DNA of 64,000 bases, taken from Dichetophora obliterata (lineage: Eukaryota > Arthropoda > Insecta > Diptera > Sciomyzidae). Within the stretch, counting starts at the first letter, position 1. Each line of letters begins with the position of its first letter. The position numbers were made by a program, and so were the translations under genes. The notes under the pieces were generated by a model. It searched no databases, was not told the origin of the DNA, and was given only the letters and a program-made list of their open reading frames with translations. The stretch covers positions 94,743,342-94,807,341 of the forward strand of contig OY986436.1 of NCBI GenBank assembly GCA_963920525.1. Direction: 5' to 3'. This document shows positions 45,401 through 56,766 of this stretch, in pieces.

Positions 45401-47762
45401 TAAGTCAATTCGGATACTTAATAGTTTTCAATTGCCATATGATATGTGCTTTTGTTTTGGTTGTCGCTTGAATTTGCTACTTTCAAACTCAGTGTAGGTG
45501 TTGAACTTAAATCTTTAGTTGTAATGCATTAGAGGCTAAACTTTTTTACGTAACAAAAATCAAATATGTTTAAAGGTTAATTAAAAAATATCCTTTTTTT
45601 TAAGATTTTTAACCTAAAACCAGGGTTATCTTAGAAACTCTGAAAACCAAAATTTTTTTCAAATGTAAATCAAAACTTTTTTAAATTATTGAAGTCATTT
45701 CAAATCAGAAATATATCGCTACCTTAATATAGAAAGGCCCTAACTTATTTTTTCAAAATTTATTTTTTTACAGATTTTTGCAAAAAAAAATTGCTATAGA
45801 AAAAAATTGCTGCAAAAATATTGCTTCAGCATTGAATTGGTTAGTGTCTTAAATAAAAAATGCATTTTAAGAAAATTCGGACCGCAAAATTATCATTTTT
45901 ATTAAGTTTTTTCGATTTCCTGTAAAGTAACAAAAAATGAGTTAGGGCCTTTCTATATTAAGGTAGCGATATGCTTTCTGATTTTTTTTTGTTCGATATG
46001 CCAGAAACAGGCACTTTGAGGTTTTTTAAGAAAAGTTTCAACAGTTATAACTTTTTGTTTTAAATTTCCCCTTTGGTTTGCAAAAAAAGGTCAAGATGAT
46101 GCCATAACCACCTGTGGTGTTGTTTTTTAAAATTTTACATTTTTCGATTTTGAGGAATTATTTTCGTAAAAATACTCAAACTCGAAATTTTCGTAACGGT
46201 ACACTTCCAGGAAAAACTTTCAAAACGACCAGGTTATCCAACGCAATCTCATATTTTTTGCGTCAATATAAGTCATAGTTTTAGAAAGTATTTGCACTGA
46301 ATTTTACTGAAATACTGACTAATTTGAGTTTTTGCGATTTTTATAAAATATAACGGAAAAATTCTCAAACTCAAAATTTACAAAATGTTGCACTTTTAGT
46401 AAAAAATTTCATAATGATCAAGTTATTTAACATAATCACACAATTTTCTTGTAATTCTTTTAAATTTTGTCTCAGAAATAATTTTAACAACATTTTTCAA
46501 AATGGTGATTTTGAACAGTTTGTTATTACAACAGGAAAGAATTTTTATTTATTACGAAAAGTAAAATACCACTACTCTGGTACTTTTCATCTGATTTTTA
46601 TGTTTGATAACTCATTTTAAATAACCATTAAATATAAATCGAATTGCATAAATTTTTTTTTTAAATACTTCTTAAGTGCTGTTTTTATTACTTCTTTTTG
46701 TAAATTAAAAACTTATATTGACTTTTTTTAACCTTAAATTTAATGATATGTTATATTATCTTTCTAGTACGTTACTTTATGTTTACTTTTATGTTATTTT
46801 ATTTTTAAATTTTTTACAAACATAAAGACAACTCTTGTAAAGCACAACAGTATATAGAAAAAGTTATGTTTAACAAAATGTGTTCATTTTCCATTTAGAC
46901 AAGATATCTTCATTTCACATAATTTTTGAACACATTTTTTTAACTATGACGAAATTTCCTGAAGTCAGTATTGTAAAAAAAAAAAACCATGAAGTTTTCT
47001 TTTAATGGACTTTTTCGCAATCCTTTAAAATGTAATATGTACAGATAAATGATTTTCTGAACTATCCAGAGATGGATAACCAGATAAGAGATGAATTAAC
47101 AGATATGGGATGAATAAATAGTTTAGCCCAGATAAAATACACAATATTAATACATATATGTGTATTAAAATTTATTTTAAAAATATGTTTGTTTAACATA
47201 AATCAAACAAAGAATAGTGTGTCGTATAACTTTCTTCGATTCTATTATATGTAACCAAAAAATTGGCTTTGTATATATGTTAGTAATGTGGTCAGGACTT
47301 TAACAAGTTAAATTTTTAAAATTGTTGAAATAGATTTTTTGTATTGGAAAGTATTTAAAAAATAATTTTAAATACGTAGATATTTAGAATTCTTCACAAT
47401 AATTATTATCACATATTTTTAATATCAAATCTAATTAGAAGAAGCAAAATATTTGTTGCAAATATATTTCGGATTATATGTAAAATATTTTCAAAAATTT
47501 AATTGATCATGAAAATGTGATATTTGCTTGGTGTTCTATCTATTCGGCTAAGACAACTTACAGCTAAGAACAAAACAAAACAATACCGGCTAAGTTAGAA
47601 ATATTCTTATAATATGGTTGACAACAAGAACAATAACAGAAACGTTCAGCTGAGGATAAAACGAAACCAATTTGGCATAGAAAAGGGAACATGCAATAAA
47701 TGCAAATAAATTTTTTGCATTTTCATTTATAATAGTCAATTCGGATACTCAATAGTTTCCAC

Positions 47763-47977
47763 CATGGTAGAACTAGTAAAGGTATATGCATTTCAGACTG
47801 CTCTCTTTTTCTCATAGCCAGAATTGTCAAACTCAAGCATTTTGCTATTCTTACCTATTTTCGCTTTCTTATAGCATTCTCATCGTTTTCAGATTTTGTA
47901 TGAGCTGTCAACTTCGTTTTGACAGTTCCGGCAGTCTCCCTATCTGAAATGCATATACCTTCTCTAATTCTACCATG
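47763..47977. mobile_element. 215-bp hAT-type MITE, copy B
   Basis: Same family and same length as 5852-6066; ends CATGGTAGAAC...GTTCTACCATG-like. Duplication GTTTCCAC (47755-47762 and 47978-47985). Absent from the opposing arm at 43.34 kb, so it inserted after the arms were formed. Confidence 0.93.
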
Positions 47978-48037
47978 GTTTCCACTTGCCATAAGATCTG
48001 TGCTTTTGTTTTGTTTTCGTTGTTGCTTGACTTTGCT

Positions 48038-48215
48038 CAAGGCTCATTTATAAGGTTGTGGCAGTTGAGAGCGAGCTCGGTCGAACTGTCCGAATGGATG
48101 AAAAGAAATCAAGAAAATGAATGCATAGAACAAAGAAAAGCACAGAGACAGTTCAAACAAAGGCGGGAAAAGAGTGCATTTCTCTCAAGTGCCATAACCT
48201 TATAAATGAACCTTG
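48038..48215. mobile_element. 178-bp hAT-type MITE, copy A
   Basis: Ends CAAGGCTCATTTATAAGG and inverse with long terminal repeats; duplication ACTTTGCT (48030-48037 and 48216-48223). Same length as 55774-55951. A truncated counterpart exists in the opposing arm. Confidence 0.93.
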
Positions 48216-48489
48216 ACTTTGCTGGTGTTTTCATTCCTCTTCTCCAGCCGCTCATCCTCGCCACATGTCTTCATAAGCAAACCAGTTGCGAGTGTACTAC
48301 AAAATTCTCTCAGTACAATTGGTTTTCGGCCGACTCATTTCAGTGGCTTTCAGCTCTGCTCTCAATATTGCCGCCATATTTCTTCGCACGGGCTGCACCT
48401 CAATGGTTATAATTTTTCGCCTTATTTAACTAATTCGCCTTTGAAATCTCTTCACTATTATTTATTCTACTTGGTCCATATATACCACA

Positions 48490-49250
48490 CTTACTCAACA
48501 TATGGCAACCCTACTTGTCTATGCTTGAAAACGAAGCACATTTTTAGGGATTCCAGATGCATGTACCAATGTTTACGTAAGCATCGGTGGGGTAAGAGCT
48601 TTGCTTACTCTTGGTGAGGAGGAGGAGGTGTGTTTGTAATTGCAAAAAATCTACTTACGTAATATTTAAACGGCCCCTGAAATATTTTGAAGTATAGAAT
48701 CAGGGTATTTATGGAAAATCCAAAAATGCTTAATGCTAAAAAAGATTTATACTCATTCTGTGACATCTCATTAGGATTTTTTTTTAAAGTATTTTGCTTA
48801 GTCGATCCTTTTTAAGTGATAATTTAAGAAAACGATGGAAAAAACTATTATTAAAAATCGCACAAATGTCTGGTTCTTGAAATTTTTACATATAACTTAT
48901 ATCAGATTCTGATAGATCACACTTAAAACTTGTCTTCTTTTCTTAATAACTTACTTATGAACTTACTCTTCACAAAGATCTATTTACGTATTTTTAATTT
49001 CATTTTAAGTTTTATAAGTAGTTGTATAAAATTACGTATTAAAATATTTATTAGTTTTATAAATTTAAATGGAAAATATGAAGATAGCTACTTGGTTTAA
49101 AATTCATTGATCTAAAATATGTTCGTAATAAATTTATACGGTTTGAACAAAATACATTATTCATTTGGTACGTAATTATAATCATTATTTTTAAGAAAAA
49201 GTCCTGAGCAAAAAATTATTCCCACAAAAGAAAATACTTTTCAAATTATG
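48490..49250. other. no gene seen
   Basis: AT-rich. A GAGGAGGAGG run at 48616-48627. No feature recognised. Confidence 0.5.
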
Positions 49251-49259
49251 TAATACACT

Positions 49260-50351
49260 CAAGCGCGTCGGAAGCGAATTTCATCTGGGCGGGCAGTACG
49301 AATGGGGGGGCAGTACAAATGGTGGTGCAAAAAAAGTTTACCAAAATCTCTTCAAAGAAACATGAATGTGAATAAACAAATTTTTTATTTTAGTTTAAAA
49401 TAAAAAAAAAATATATAAGTATATAAAAAATATTAAAATTCCATTATTTTTAAAAGTTCTTCCAATTTCAATATTAGAGATCATTCTTTAAAGGATCTTT
49501 CATATGGTAATATGAAAATATAAGAAATAATGGTTGCTTTTAAAAAGCAAGAATAGGTATATCTTTACATGGTTTAAATGCAATAAGGTACAAAAAGTTA
49601 TATCAATTTAAATTATTCCAAAATGTTTCTTTCTGTCCTTGCGAGAAACAAACTCTTTCACCACCTCCATCGAATTCAATTCTTCGGTTTTATCTTTGTG
49701 AATGTGTATAAGTGCCGCATGAGTGAGTTGTTTCTGTGTCATAGTTGCTCGAAGATACGTTTTAAGTCGTCTTAGTGCACTAAAAAAACGCTCAGATGAA
49801 GCTGCTGATGCAGGCACAGTCAAAAGCAAAGCAATAAGTTTTTCAACTTAATTTAATAGTTTTTTTACAGTATCCGAATTTTTTGCAAATTGGGATACAA
49901 TGCCACTACAATTTGAAGGTGTTTGGCCAGGCAATTGCTTCAGCATTTTAAGTTGCGCGTGGAGGTCGCTCCCATCAAAGTCATCTGCATAAAGATCTAG
50001 TTTTGTTTTAAGATTTTGTTCAGAAGGCACTTTCCGTTGAAGGCTTCGATTACAAGTTACAGTATTATGCTACATACTTAAGGGTGCTTTTAAACTGAAG
50101 TGGTGGGTTTGCAGTAGAAGCTCTACATTTTGTTCTATCTTTTTGCAAGCACAGAGAAAGAAAATGGTTATCCACATGCATGCTTATGAAGAAGAAAGAA
50201 AGAAGAGGAAAATATATAATACAAAATTATTATCGTTGTAAAAAAAACTGATATTTTGAATAACTTTTGAAGTTTTCTTTTTAAATTGTTTATCTAGCTT
50301 AAAAAAGTGGGGGGCAACTGCCCCCCTTTCCCTCCGCTTCCGACGCCAATG
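49260..50351 (-). mobile_element. hAT element with transposase remnant
   Basis: Ends CAAGCGCGTCGGAAGCG and CGCTTCCGACGCCAATG are inverted repeats (about 17 bp). The 8-bp duplication AATACACT is exact (49252-49259 and 50352-50359). At 1092 bp it is too short for an intact hAT element, so it is already an internally deleted copy. The 286-bp element at 23456 is a shorter deletion of the same family. Confidence 0.94.
49611..50047 (-). pseudogene. hAT transposase C-terminal domain, one nonsense stop
   Basis: Read from about 50047 downward: KVPSEQNLKTKLDLYADDFD... to KLLN, a TAA stop, then VEKLIALLLTVPASAASSER and FFSALRRLKTYLRATMTQKQ, ending in ..RKDRKKHFGII. The ASAASSERFFSALRRLK....M...L..L..I motif is the hAT dimerisation domain of the ZMYM1/52-kDa-repressor-like type. 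The BED finger and DDE core are absent. Only one stop interrupts about 140 codons, so this copy is less decayed than the hAT at 4.2-4.6 kb. Confidence 0.9.
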
Positions 50352-50359
50352 AATACACT

Positions 50360-51560
50360 GTTCATCACAACTGATACACTTGTCTTGAATAGTAATTTCT
50401 CATAGCTAAAACTTTAATGTTATACAATACGATTAGTGCCTGTACAGTATTGCCATATTTGCACTTTAAATTCAAGCACTTGAATGTATAACAAATATCC
50501 CGCATATATAATTTTAGCTCAGTAATTGAAACCCGCTCTGTCGTTAAACTCACAAGTTCGAAAGCGTTCAAAGCAGTGCTTGAACCTGTACGTTTTTTAA
50601 TTTTTTTTTTTTTGTAAACCACTTGAAATATGTTCCCTGTATGATAAACGTTGTCCCTTCTAATCGCGATTATCACGCCGTAGCGTTGCAATTGAATTCA
50701 AATCATTAACGTATTGTGCTCATGTCAAACCACAAAAGGTTCAACCCCTAATTTTGCATTCGGCCAAACAATAATTCTTAAAGTTACCGCATGCTATTAA
50801 TCAAATTAACGCCAGGCCAATTCAAAACTTTTCAACTAAATTCTAGAACGCTAAAAATAGAGGGTGAGTTTTAAGATAAATGTTTTTAGATTGTATCGTG
50901 TACATCGATCAAATTCAACATAAAAAACATGTTTAAATTTAAATAGCTACAACCTGATCACACTTGACAGCATTCGTATGCAGTGTCCTGCTCTTGTCCA
51001 TTTTCGTGAACATGTGTCAGACATGAACTGTAGTGGCGAACTAAGTTAAACTCCGAAAACTATGCTTTCTGGCTAGTTGTTTAAGTTTTTGTCAGTGGCA
51101 TGAAATTGCAATTAGTTTAAATTTTGGCAGCTGCCAAAAAGTAATTTTTTACATCTATCGTAAAATTCTCTCCCTACTCCTTAAAAATTAAGTTCTTTGT
51201 GAGTTTATTATTTCGGCAAAAGTTTTTTTGACAACAGTGGCAAAAGTTATAGATTTTATGTTGACAATTATTCGGCCTTTTACGTATATTGTTGCTGTTT
51301 TCGGGCTTTGGCCGTGTAAAAGAAATACCAAATTACCCTTGTTATTTTTATTTTTATTTTGTCCGATATTTCGGCTTGTACAGGTTAATTTGATTTAATG
51401 TATTTTATTGGGTTTTAATACAAATCATTGATTAATTGTACTTATACACACACAGTTTTGCTTTAAATCTATAATTGTTAAAAATAAGACAAGTAGAAGA
51501 AGAGACCACAAGCGTTTAATTTCAACAAAGAACAATGCAACATTAGTGCTGTTCTTAAAG
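50360..51560. other. no gene seen
   Basis: A 108-residue minus frame (50691-50365) has no recognisable features. The rest is AT-rich. Confidence 0.45.
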
Positions 51561-51840
51561 CGTCCAGCCATCGCTGTCCAACAAGAAGAACCTCACAATT
51601 ATTATCATGGCACATAAGCACATCCTGCACCGCAAGCGACCAACCATCGTCGTTCAACAAGCAAGCACCGTAAAGATTGTCTCATGGTAACATGAACGTT
51701 ACAAAGATTATTAAAATATTTTGCAGCTGCACCGCATTCGACCATCGTCGTTCAACAAGTACAGCTGCAGCATCTTAAAAGTAAAAACACTGCAATGCTA
51801 GCGGCCGACCATCGTCATCCAGCAAGCAAGCAGTTTAAGA
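51560..51840. repeat. four spaced ACCATCGTCGTTCAACAAG motifs
   Basis: CAGCCATCGCTGTCCAACAAG (51566), ACCAACCATCGTCGTTCAAC (51639), CGACCATCGTCGTTCAACAAG (51739) and CGACCATCGTCATCCAGCAAG (51808), separated by 70-100 bp with less similar spacers. A degenerate tandem repeat; function unknown. Confidence 0.6.
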
Positions 51841-51876
51841 ATGCAACTTACCTGTACGCCTTGATTTGCCATATGA

Positions 51877-52036
51877 GAGCCTGAACAGAATCAAAAATCG
51901 TTGCGACCGACGATTGAAATAGCATAGATTCTAAGTCTGCGATTTATCGTTGCAGAAAACGAGCTGCGTATTTTGCATGTATTTTCCAACAACAACGAAT
52001 CGTCGATCGCAACAATTTTTGATTCTGTTCAGGCTC
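51877..52036. mobile_element. 160-bp PIF/Harbinger-like MITE (GAGCCTGAACAGAATCAA family)
   Basis: Inverted repeats of more than 35 bp (GAGCCTGAACAGAATCAAAA...) with TGA flanks (51874-51876 and 52037-52039). Shares its ends with 21488-22802 and, more distantly, 60008-60440. Confidence 0.92.
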
Positions 52037-52039
52037 TGA

Positions 52040-54100
52040 TGCGAAAATCTAGCTTGTGCTCTCTTTTCATACTAATTTGTTAAGAAGATCAAGAAATATA
52101 ATGTTCTAGTCTCGGTATAATTATTTGACATGGTAGCCGTGACAGTTTTTTGGCGATTGGTAGTTGTCAAAAACCGCTAAAGAATGTTGTAGTTTGCTTA
52201 TCTTTGATTCATTAAATTTATTTGCGAAGTTGATTGAAATGTTTTTAGTTTGTTGCGGTTGACTAGCTATGCTTAATTCGTCGCTTATTTTTTCACTTTT
52301 CTTTGATTAATTGCATAAACAGCTAATTTTGACAACTACCCATCGCCGCTCGTGAGAAAGAAGCCAGTCTACGCTAATACCTTGTCAGTAATTGTGCCAT
52401 GGTTTTAATGATAAAAGTGAAGTTAGATGCAATATCTTAAAATGTATAACAGACACATAGATGGCGTTAGTGTTTTACATATAATAACAAATAGATAGCG
52501 TTAGAATATTATTATGATAAACAGATGGGGTTCTCTGGATCAGTGAGGGCTTCTCGCTGCAGGCTTAATTTTTAAGCCTTCCTCGGGAACTACAAGAAAA
52601 TACATAACATTTCAGAAGTTACATTTTACACAAAACACAAAAATATTAACCATTTAATAAATTAAAACATTAAAATAAAAATTTAATAAAATTGAAGCTG
52701 CGTCCAGCTGTTCGGCTGCTTCATCGTCAACTATGCCCACGATTGCCACTTTGGTACAATTGTACCAAAATTGGAACATTTATTTTGGTTGGTACATTTT
52801 GCAAAAGATTTACAATTTCAAAAGTATTGAATTTTTTCAAAAAGTAAAATTTGGTAGAACTGTTCGAGAAATGTTCAAAGTTATGTTAAGTGAAAACTTG
52901 CATTGCATTCAGTTTTGAAAGTTGAGAGTTTATATGCTTTTCTTGTCATATATATTAAAAATCAGATATAAAAAACCCAAAATGATCGTTACTTTTAAAT
53001 TTTTTTATGAAATAATCACATATAAAAAGTTATTGTTATATACATTTGAATATAGTCACGTGATGCCTATAAGCTATAGAATTAATTTTTGACATAATTT
53101 TATGTGCCATGATTTTAATAATATTATTAGTAATAATAATATTAATATTAATTTAATAATATTATTAATAATATTAGATTGTTATTTCTTCGATCGGAAA
53201 TAAACATCAATCATTGATCGATATTTTTTTAATCAAAAATAAAAATCAAATCAATTTTGAGGAGCAACTTTGAGCAGTAAAGACAGACGCAATGTGTTTT
53301 ATTTCTGTGCATTCCTCAATTCAGAATTCTTTCAAAGCCAAAACAGCTTAAAGCATTTTAAAAGTAGAAGCCAGCGTGTTGCGACATCCATTGGTTGAGA
53401 ATTAAATTGTTCATTTAAGATATTCATTCCATTTGATTTAAATTTCTGATCGAAAAAATAACGATCAAACGATGTAAGACATGAATGTTCACAGGCACTT
53501 AAACAATTCCTTTTTGACAAATTTCAATTCAAATATTTTACAACACGATTAGGGACAACTAGTGATGTAGTATTTGCTAAATATATTGACGACATAACAT
53601 CTATAATATACGTTTGCTATTTAGTTATCATAAGCCCATAGTTTCATTAGTAAAATTCCATAATAATAATTGAACACATTTAAAAATAATTCAAAATTAA
53701 TGTACAATGTAAAAAAATAAAATAATAAAGAAATGCAATAAAATTTACTGGTGTGATTATGTTTGTTTTTTTTTATTAACTTTATGTTATTTTAAATTTT
53801 TGAATTTAAAAATTATTTTATTTTGTATTATAAAAAACCATTACATTATCAAATCTATGAAACTGCAAAAAGCTTCGCTTCTCTCGTGTGTTCAACGACA
53901 CATCTGGTTTTTTTAGTACTTTTATTAGTTTAGCAAAGTTACAAAACATTAAATTGAGAAACATTTTGGCTAATGCAATTTCACAACAAATTTTATATAC
54001 TCCGTATGTCCTGTAATCAGAATCAATCATGAATAAACAATGAATTAAACTAATTTTTTTACTAATAAATTCGTGAAGATTAGATCCCATATTCTGCTGC
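52040..54100. other. no gene seen
   Basis: AT-rich with ATTATTAATAAT-type runs (53.1 kb). A 112-residue minus frame (54156-53818) is unsupported. Confidence 0.45.
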
Positions 54101-54103
54101 TTA

Positions 54104-54268
54104 TACCCCTTTTCCGCACGGAAAGTTTTTTGCCAGCAAGTCTGCGGTACAGGCAAGTATGTACTGGCAGGTTTTTCTTCGGTGCAGTTTTTTCTTTGAT
54201 GCTGTGCTCTTCTTTCCTTTGTATTTTCGACTTGCTGGCGAGAAAAATTGCCATGTGGAAAAAGGGTA
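54104..54268. mobile_element. 165-bp PIF/Harbinger-like MITE
   Basis: Ends TACCCCTTTTCCGCACGGAA and inverse with mismatches; TTA flanks (54101-54103 and 54269-54271). Directly right of it, a ~55-bp segment (AGCTTCCATTTTCTGCTGCT...) is tandemly duplicated (54290-54350). Confidence 0.85.
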
Positions 54269-54888
54269 TTAGAGATTAGGGAGGGAGATAAGCTTCCATT
54301 TTCTGCTGCTTAGAGATTAAAGAGAGAGATTAGCTTCCATTTTCTGCTACTGACCCTCTGACGATGTCAGAGTTAGTGAGCGCTTCCACAATTGTACCAT
54401 TCAGCTAATTTTAACATAGTAGTTGCCAACTTTGTACTCCGCTGAATGCGGCCATTGTGTGTGACCCAAAACATTTTTGCAATCTCCATTCTGCATCTGC
54501 TGTTATTGCTTGCTATCTATTTTATTTTATTTTTTTTTTGTCATTCGGAGGTTGTAATACGACATGTCCCTCCCTACTTTGTAGTTATTATATCATCACC
54601 AACATTCTTTATCAAATTATCGCGCTCATTTTAACAATTCGAACTTGTTAACAAATCCCCATACTCAGCTATTATGACAAAAAATTTTGAAACAAAAATG
54701 ATATACCAGTGAGGGGACTGCCGACCGAATTAAAAACTAATGAAAACTAAGATCTATGTTACAACAAATGTTTTTTGAACACACCTAAAGACGTTTTCAC
54801 TTAAAAAATTCCAACAAAATTATTTGAGCCGTTCATAAGAGCATCGGCGGGCAATAAACACCATTTCATTTTTATTTATATTGTTTGG

Positions 54889-55560
54889 CGTTAAAAGTAG
54901 GCGTGGCAACATTTATTTATATAGTGACCGCCCGTTGAACCTACATACCAAGTTTAATTATAAAATATTTAACAACTCAAGAATTATAATTATTTCTGAA
55001 AAAGAGCGTATATAGTGCGACTATGCCCATACTGAGTACTGTTGTCGACAATAACCACACAAACTCAACTACAAAAGTTAAGTCTAATATGACCATCACC
55101 ATCTGAAATGTAGAATTTGTATTGATTTATGGGCGAAAAAAGTGGGTGTGGCAAATTTTCACTATGCCTCTATTTTTTGCGAAAGTGCAAGCAATAAGTT
55201 GACAAAGTCTTATCGGATTCGGATGATCGATATTGCAGCGAACTAAGAACGAAAAAACAAACAGTGTTGTAATTTAACAGTCGTTAAAAGTAGGCGTGGC
55301 AACATTTATTTATAAAGTGACCGCCACTTGGACCCATTGCACCTACATGCCAAGTTTAAGTATCAAATCATGTACAACTCAATAATTATATATATTTTTG
55401 AAAAGTGGGCGTATTTATATTGTGACCACGCCCATTTTCAGTTCAGTTGCCGACAGCAACCACACAAACAGAACTATTAGTTTTTACTCAAATACGACTA
55501 GAACCATCTGAAATATGGAATTTTTCTTAAGTAGTTTGTGTTGTGTCGTGAGTAAGGGTG
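54889..55560. repeat. two ~393-bp direct repeats of the GGCGTGGC type
   Basis: CGTTAAAAGTAGGCGTGGCA starts at 54889 and again at 55282. Each copy continues with GTGACCGCCC, CATACCAAGTTTAA, a GTATATAGTG(C/A)... block, CAACCACACAAAC and ACCATCTGAAATNTGGAATTT. Apparently part of the same broad repeat class as the CACCCCC repeats. Confidence 0.75.
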
Positions 55561-55773
55561 TCGTGAAAGAATAATCACGATTCCACGATCATCACATATG
55601 ATAATTTTATTATTTTTATATATATTGCACAATTCTGTTTAAACAATCGTAAACATCCTTTCAACGTAGTTTTTTAACACTGACGCAGCGGCAACTTCAT
55701 TCTGTTCAAGTTATAAGCTCGAGGAGAGAGTAATTAGGAAAAAGCAACAACAACAATGCAACATAGCTCTGTT

Positions 55774-55951
55774 CAAGGTTATTTTATAAGGTTGTGGCAC
55801 TTGAGAGAAATTTGCTCTTTTTCCGCCTTTGCTTGAACTGTCACTGTGCTTTTCTTTGTTCTATGCATTCATTTTCTTGATTTATTTTCATCCATTCTAA
55901 CAGTTCGACCGAGCTCGCCCTAAAGTGCCCCAACCTTATAAATGAGCATTG
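55774..55951. mobile_element. 178-bp hAT-type MITE, copy B
   Basis: Same length and family as 48038-48215. Ends CAAGGTTATTTTATAAGG / CCTTATAAATGAGCATTG. Duplication GCTCTGTT (55766-55773 and 55952-55959). Confidence 0.93.
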
Positions 55952-55959
55952 GCTCTGTT

Positions 55960-56766
55960 GAAGTGTCGGTGTCACTCTCGCACGCTATTCTCTCTTGTGT
56001 ATCCCAGTAGTTATTTTGGAGATTTTTTGTTTTCCTGTCAAAAATTTTACTGACAAAAATAAATTAAGCCTGAACACGTGTTGTGTAAATTTTTTTAATT
56101 TCCAAACTGTTTGAGGAATAGATTTAAAGAATTCAACAAAGGTAAGTTTTTGCATTATATAAACAAAAGTTACTGCAAACGTAAAATAAAAGAAATGCAC
56201 CATCTTTTACGTGATGCACTTCTCTTAACAATACATGCAAGAAATAAGAAATAAATGCCTCTAACGTTTGAATACTTCCAAACCGATTTAAGATCTACTT
56301 TAAGACTTTAGAAAAAGTACCAGTTTGGAAATACGACTAGTTTATATTGGAACTACTTCAAATAGAGGGGAAAGGAATGTTTTTAGGTACAATTGTCTTT
56401 TGCCTATGACATCAACACGTAAAAAGCGTCAGTTTGATCAATGTAAAAGGGTATTGTAGAGGGACCAGCACTGGTCCTTTTTGGAACCAGTTCAGAACTA
56501 TTTTAAAGTTGGTCCAATTTTCTGCAGGGATGCTACAGCAACGATATTCAACAGAGCTGTGTCACTGTTCCCATTGTCCCATTGGAAAAAAATGTTTTAA
56601 GATTCGCTTTAACGTTTATTAATAACAACTTATTCGAATAAAAGCTTTATTCTCCAAATCTACTCGAAAATACTTTTCCATCGGTTTAAGATTTATGTAA
56701 ATATGTTGACGTTTACACAGGTAAAATGGTACCACTATTTTTTTTTTTTTTTTTTGCATAATATGT
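55960..56766. other. no gene seen
   Basis: A 62-residue plus frame (56434-56622) contains CCHCSHCPIGKK-like cysteines but nothing diagnostic. A T-run lies at 56738-56755. Confidence 0.4.

Larger units (their letters stand above)
42950..48472. mobile_element. 5.5-kb near-palindromic foldback-type element
   Basis: The outer ends CAAGGAGAATAAATAATAG and TATTATTTATTCTACTT are inverted, and the flanks carry the 8-bp duplication GGTCCATA (42942-42949 and 48473-48480). The left arm (to about 45790) and right arm (from about 45890) face each other almost throughout. Examples: ATATTGCCGCCATATTTCTT / its inverse; AACTTGTTAAAGTCCTGAC (43801) / GTCAGGACTTTAACAAGTT (47291); AGGCCCTAAC (45735) / GTTAGGGCCT (45941). 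No transposase frame exists. The left arm has about 0.6 kb of extra sequence (45.0-45.7 kb) that repeats part of the outer arm; the right arm carries two MITEs. Confidence 0.9.

Noticed and set aside
50365..50691. 108-residue minus frame
   Set aside because: No domain recognised; composition is as expected by chance in AT-rich DNA.
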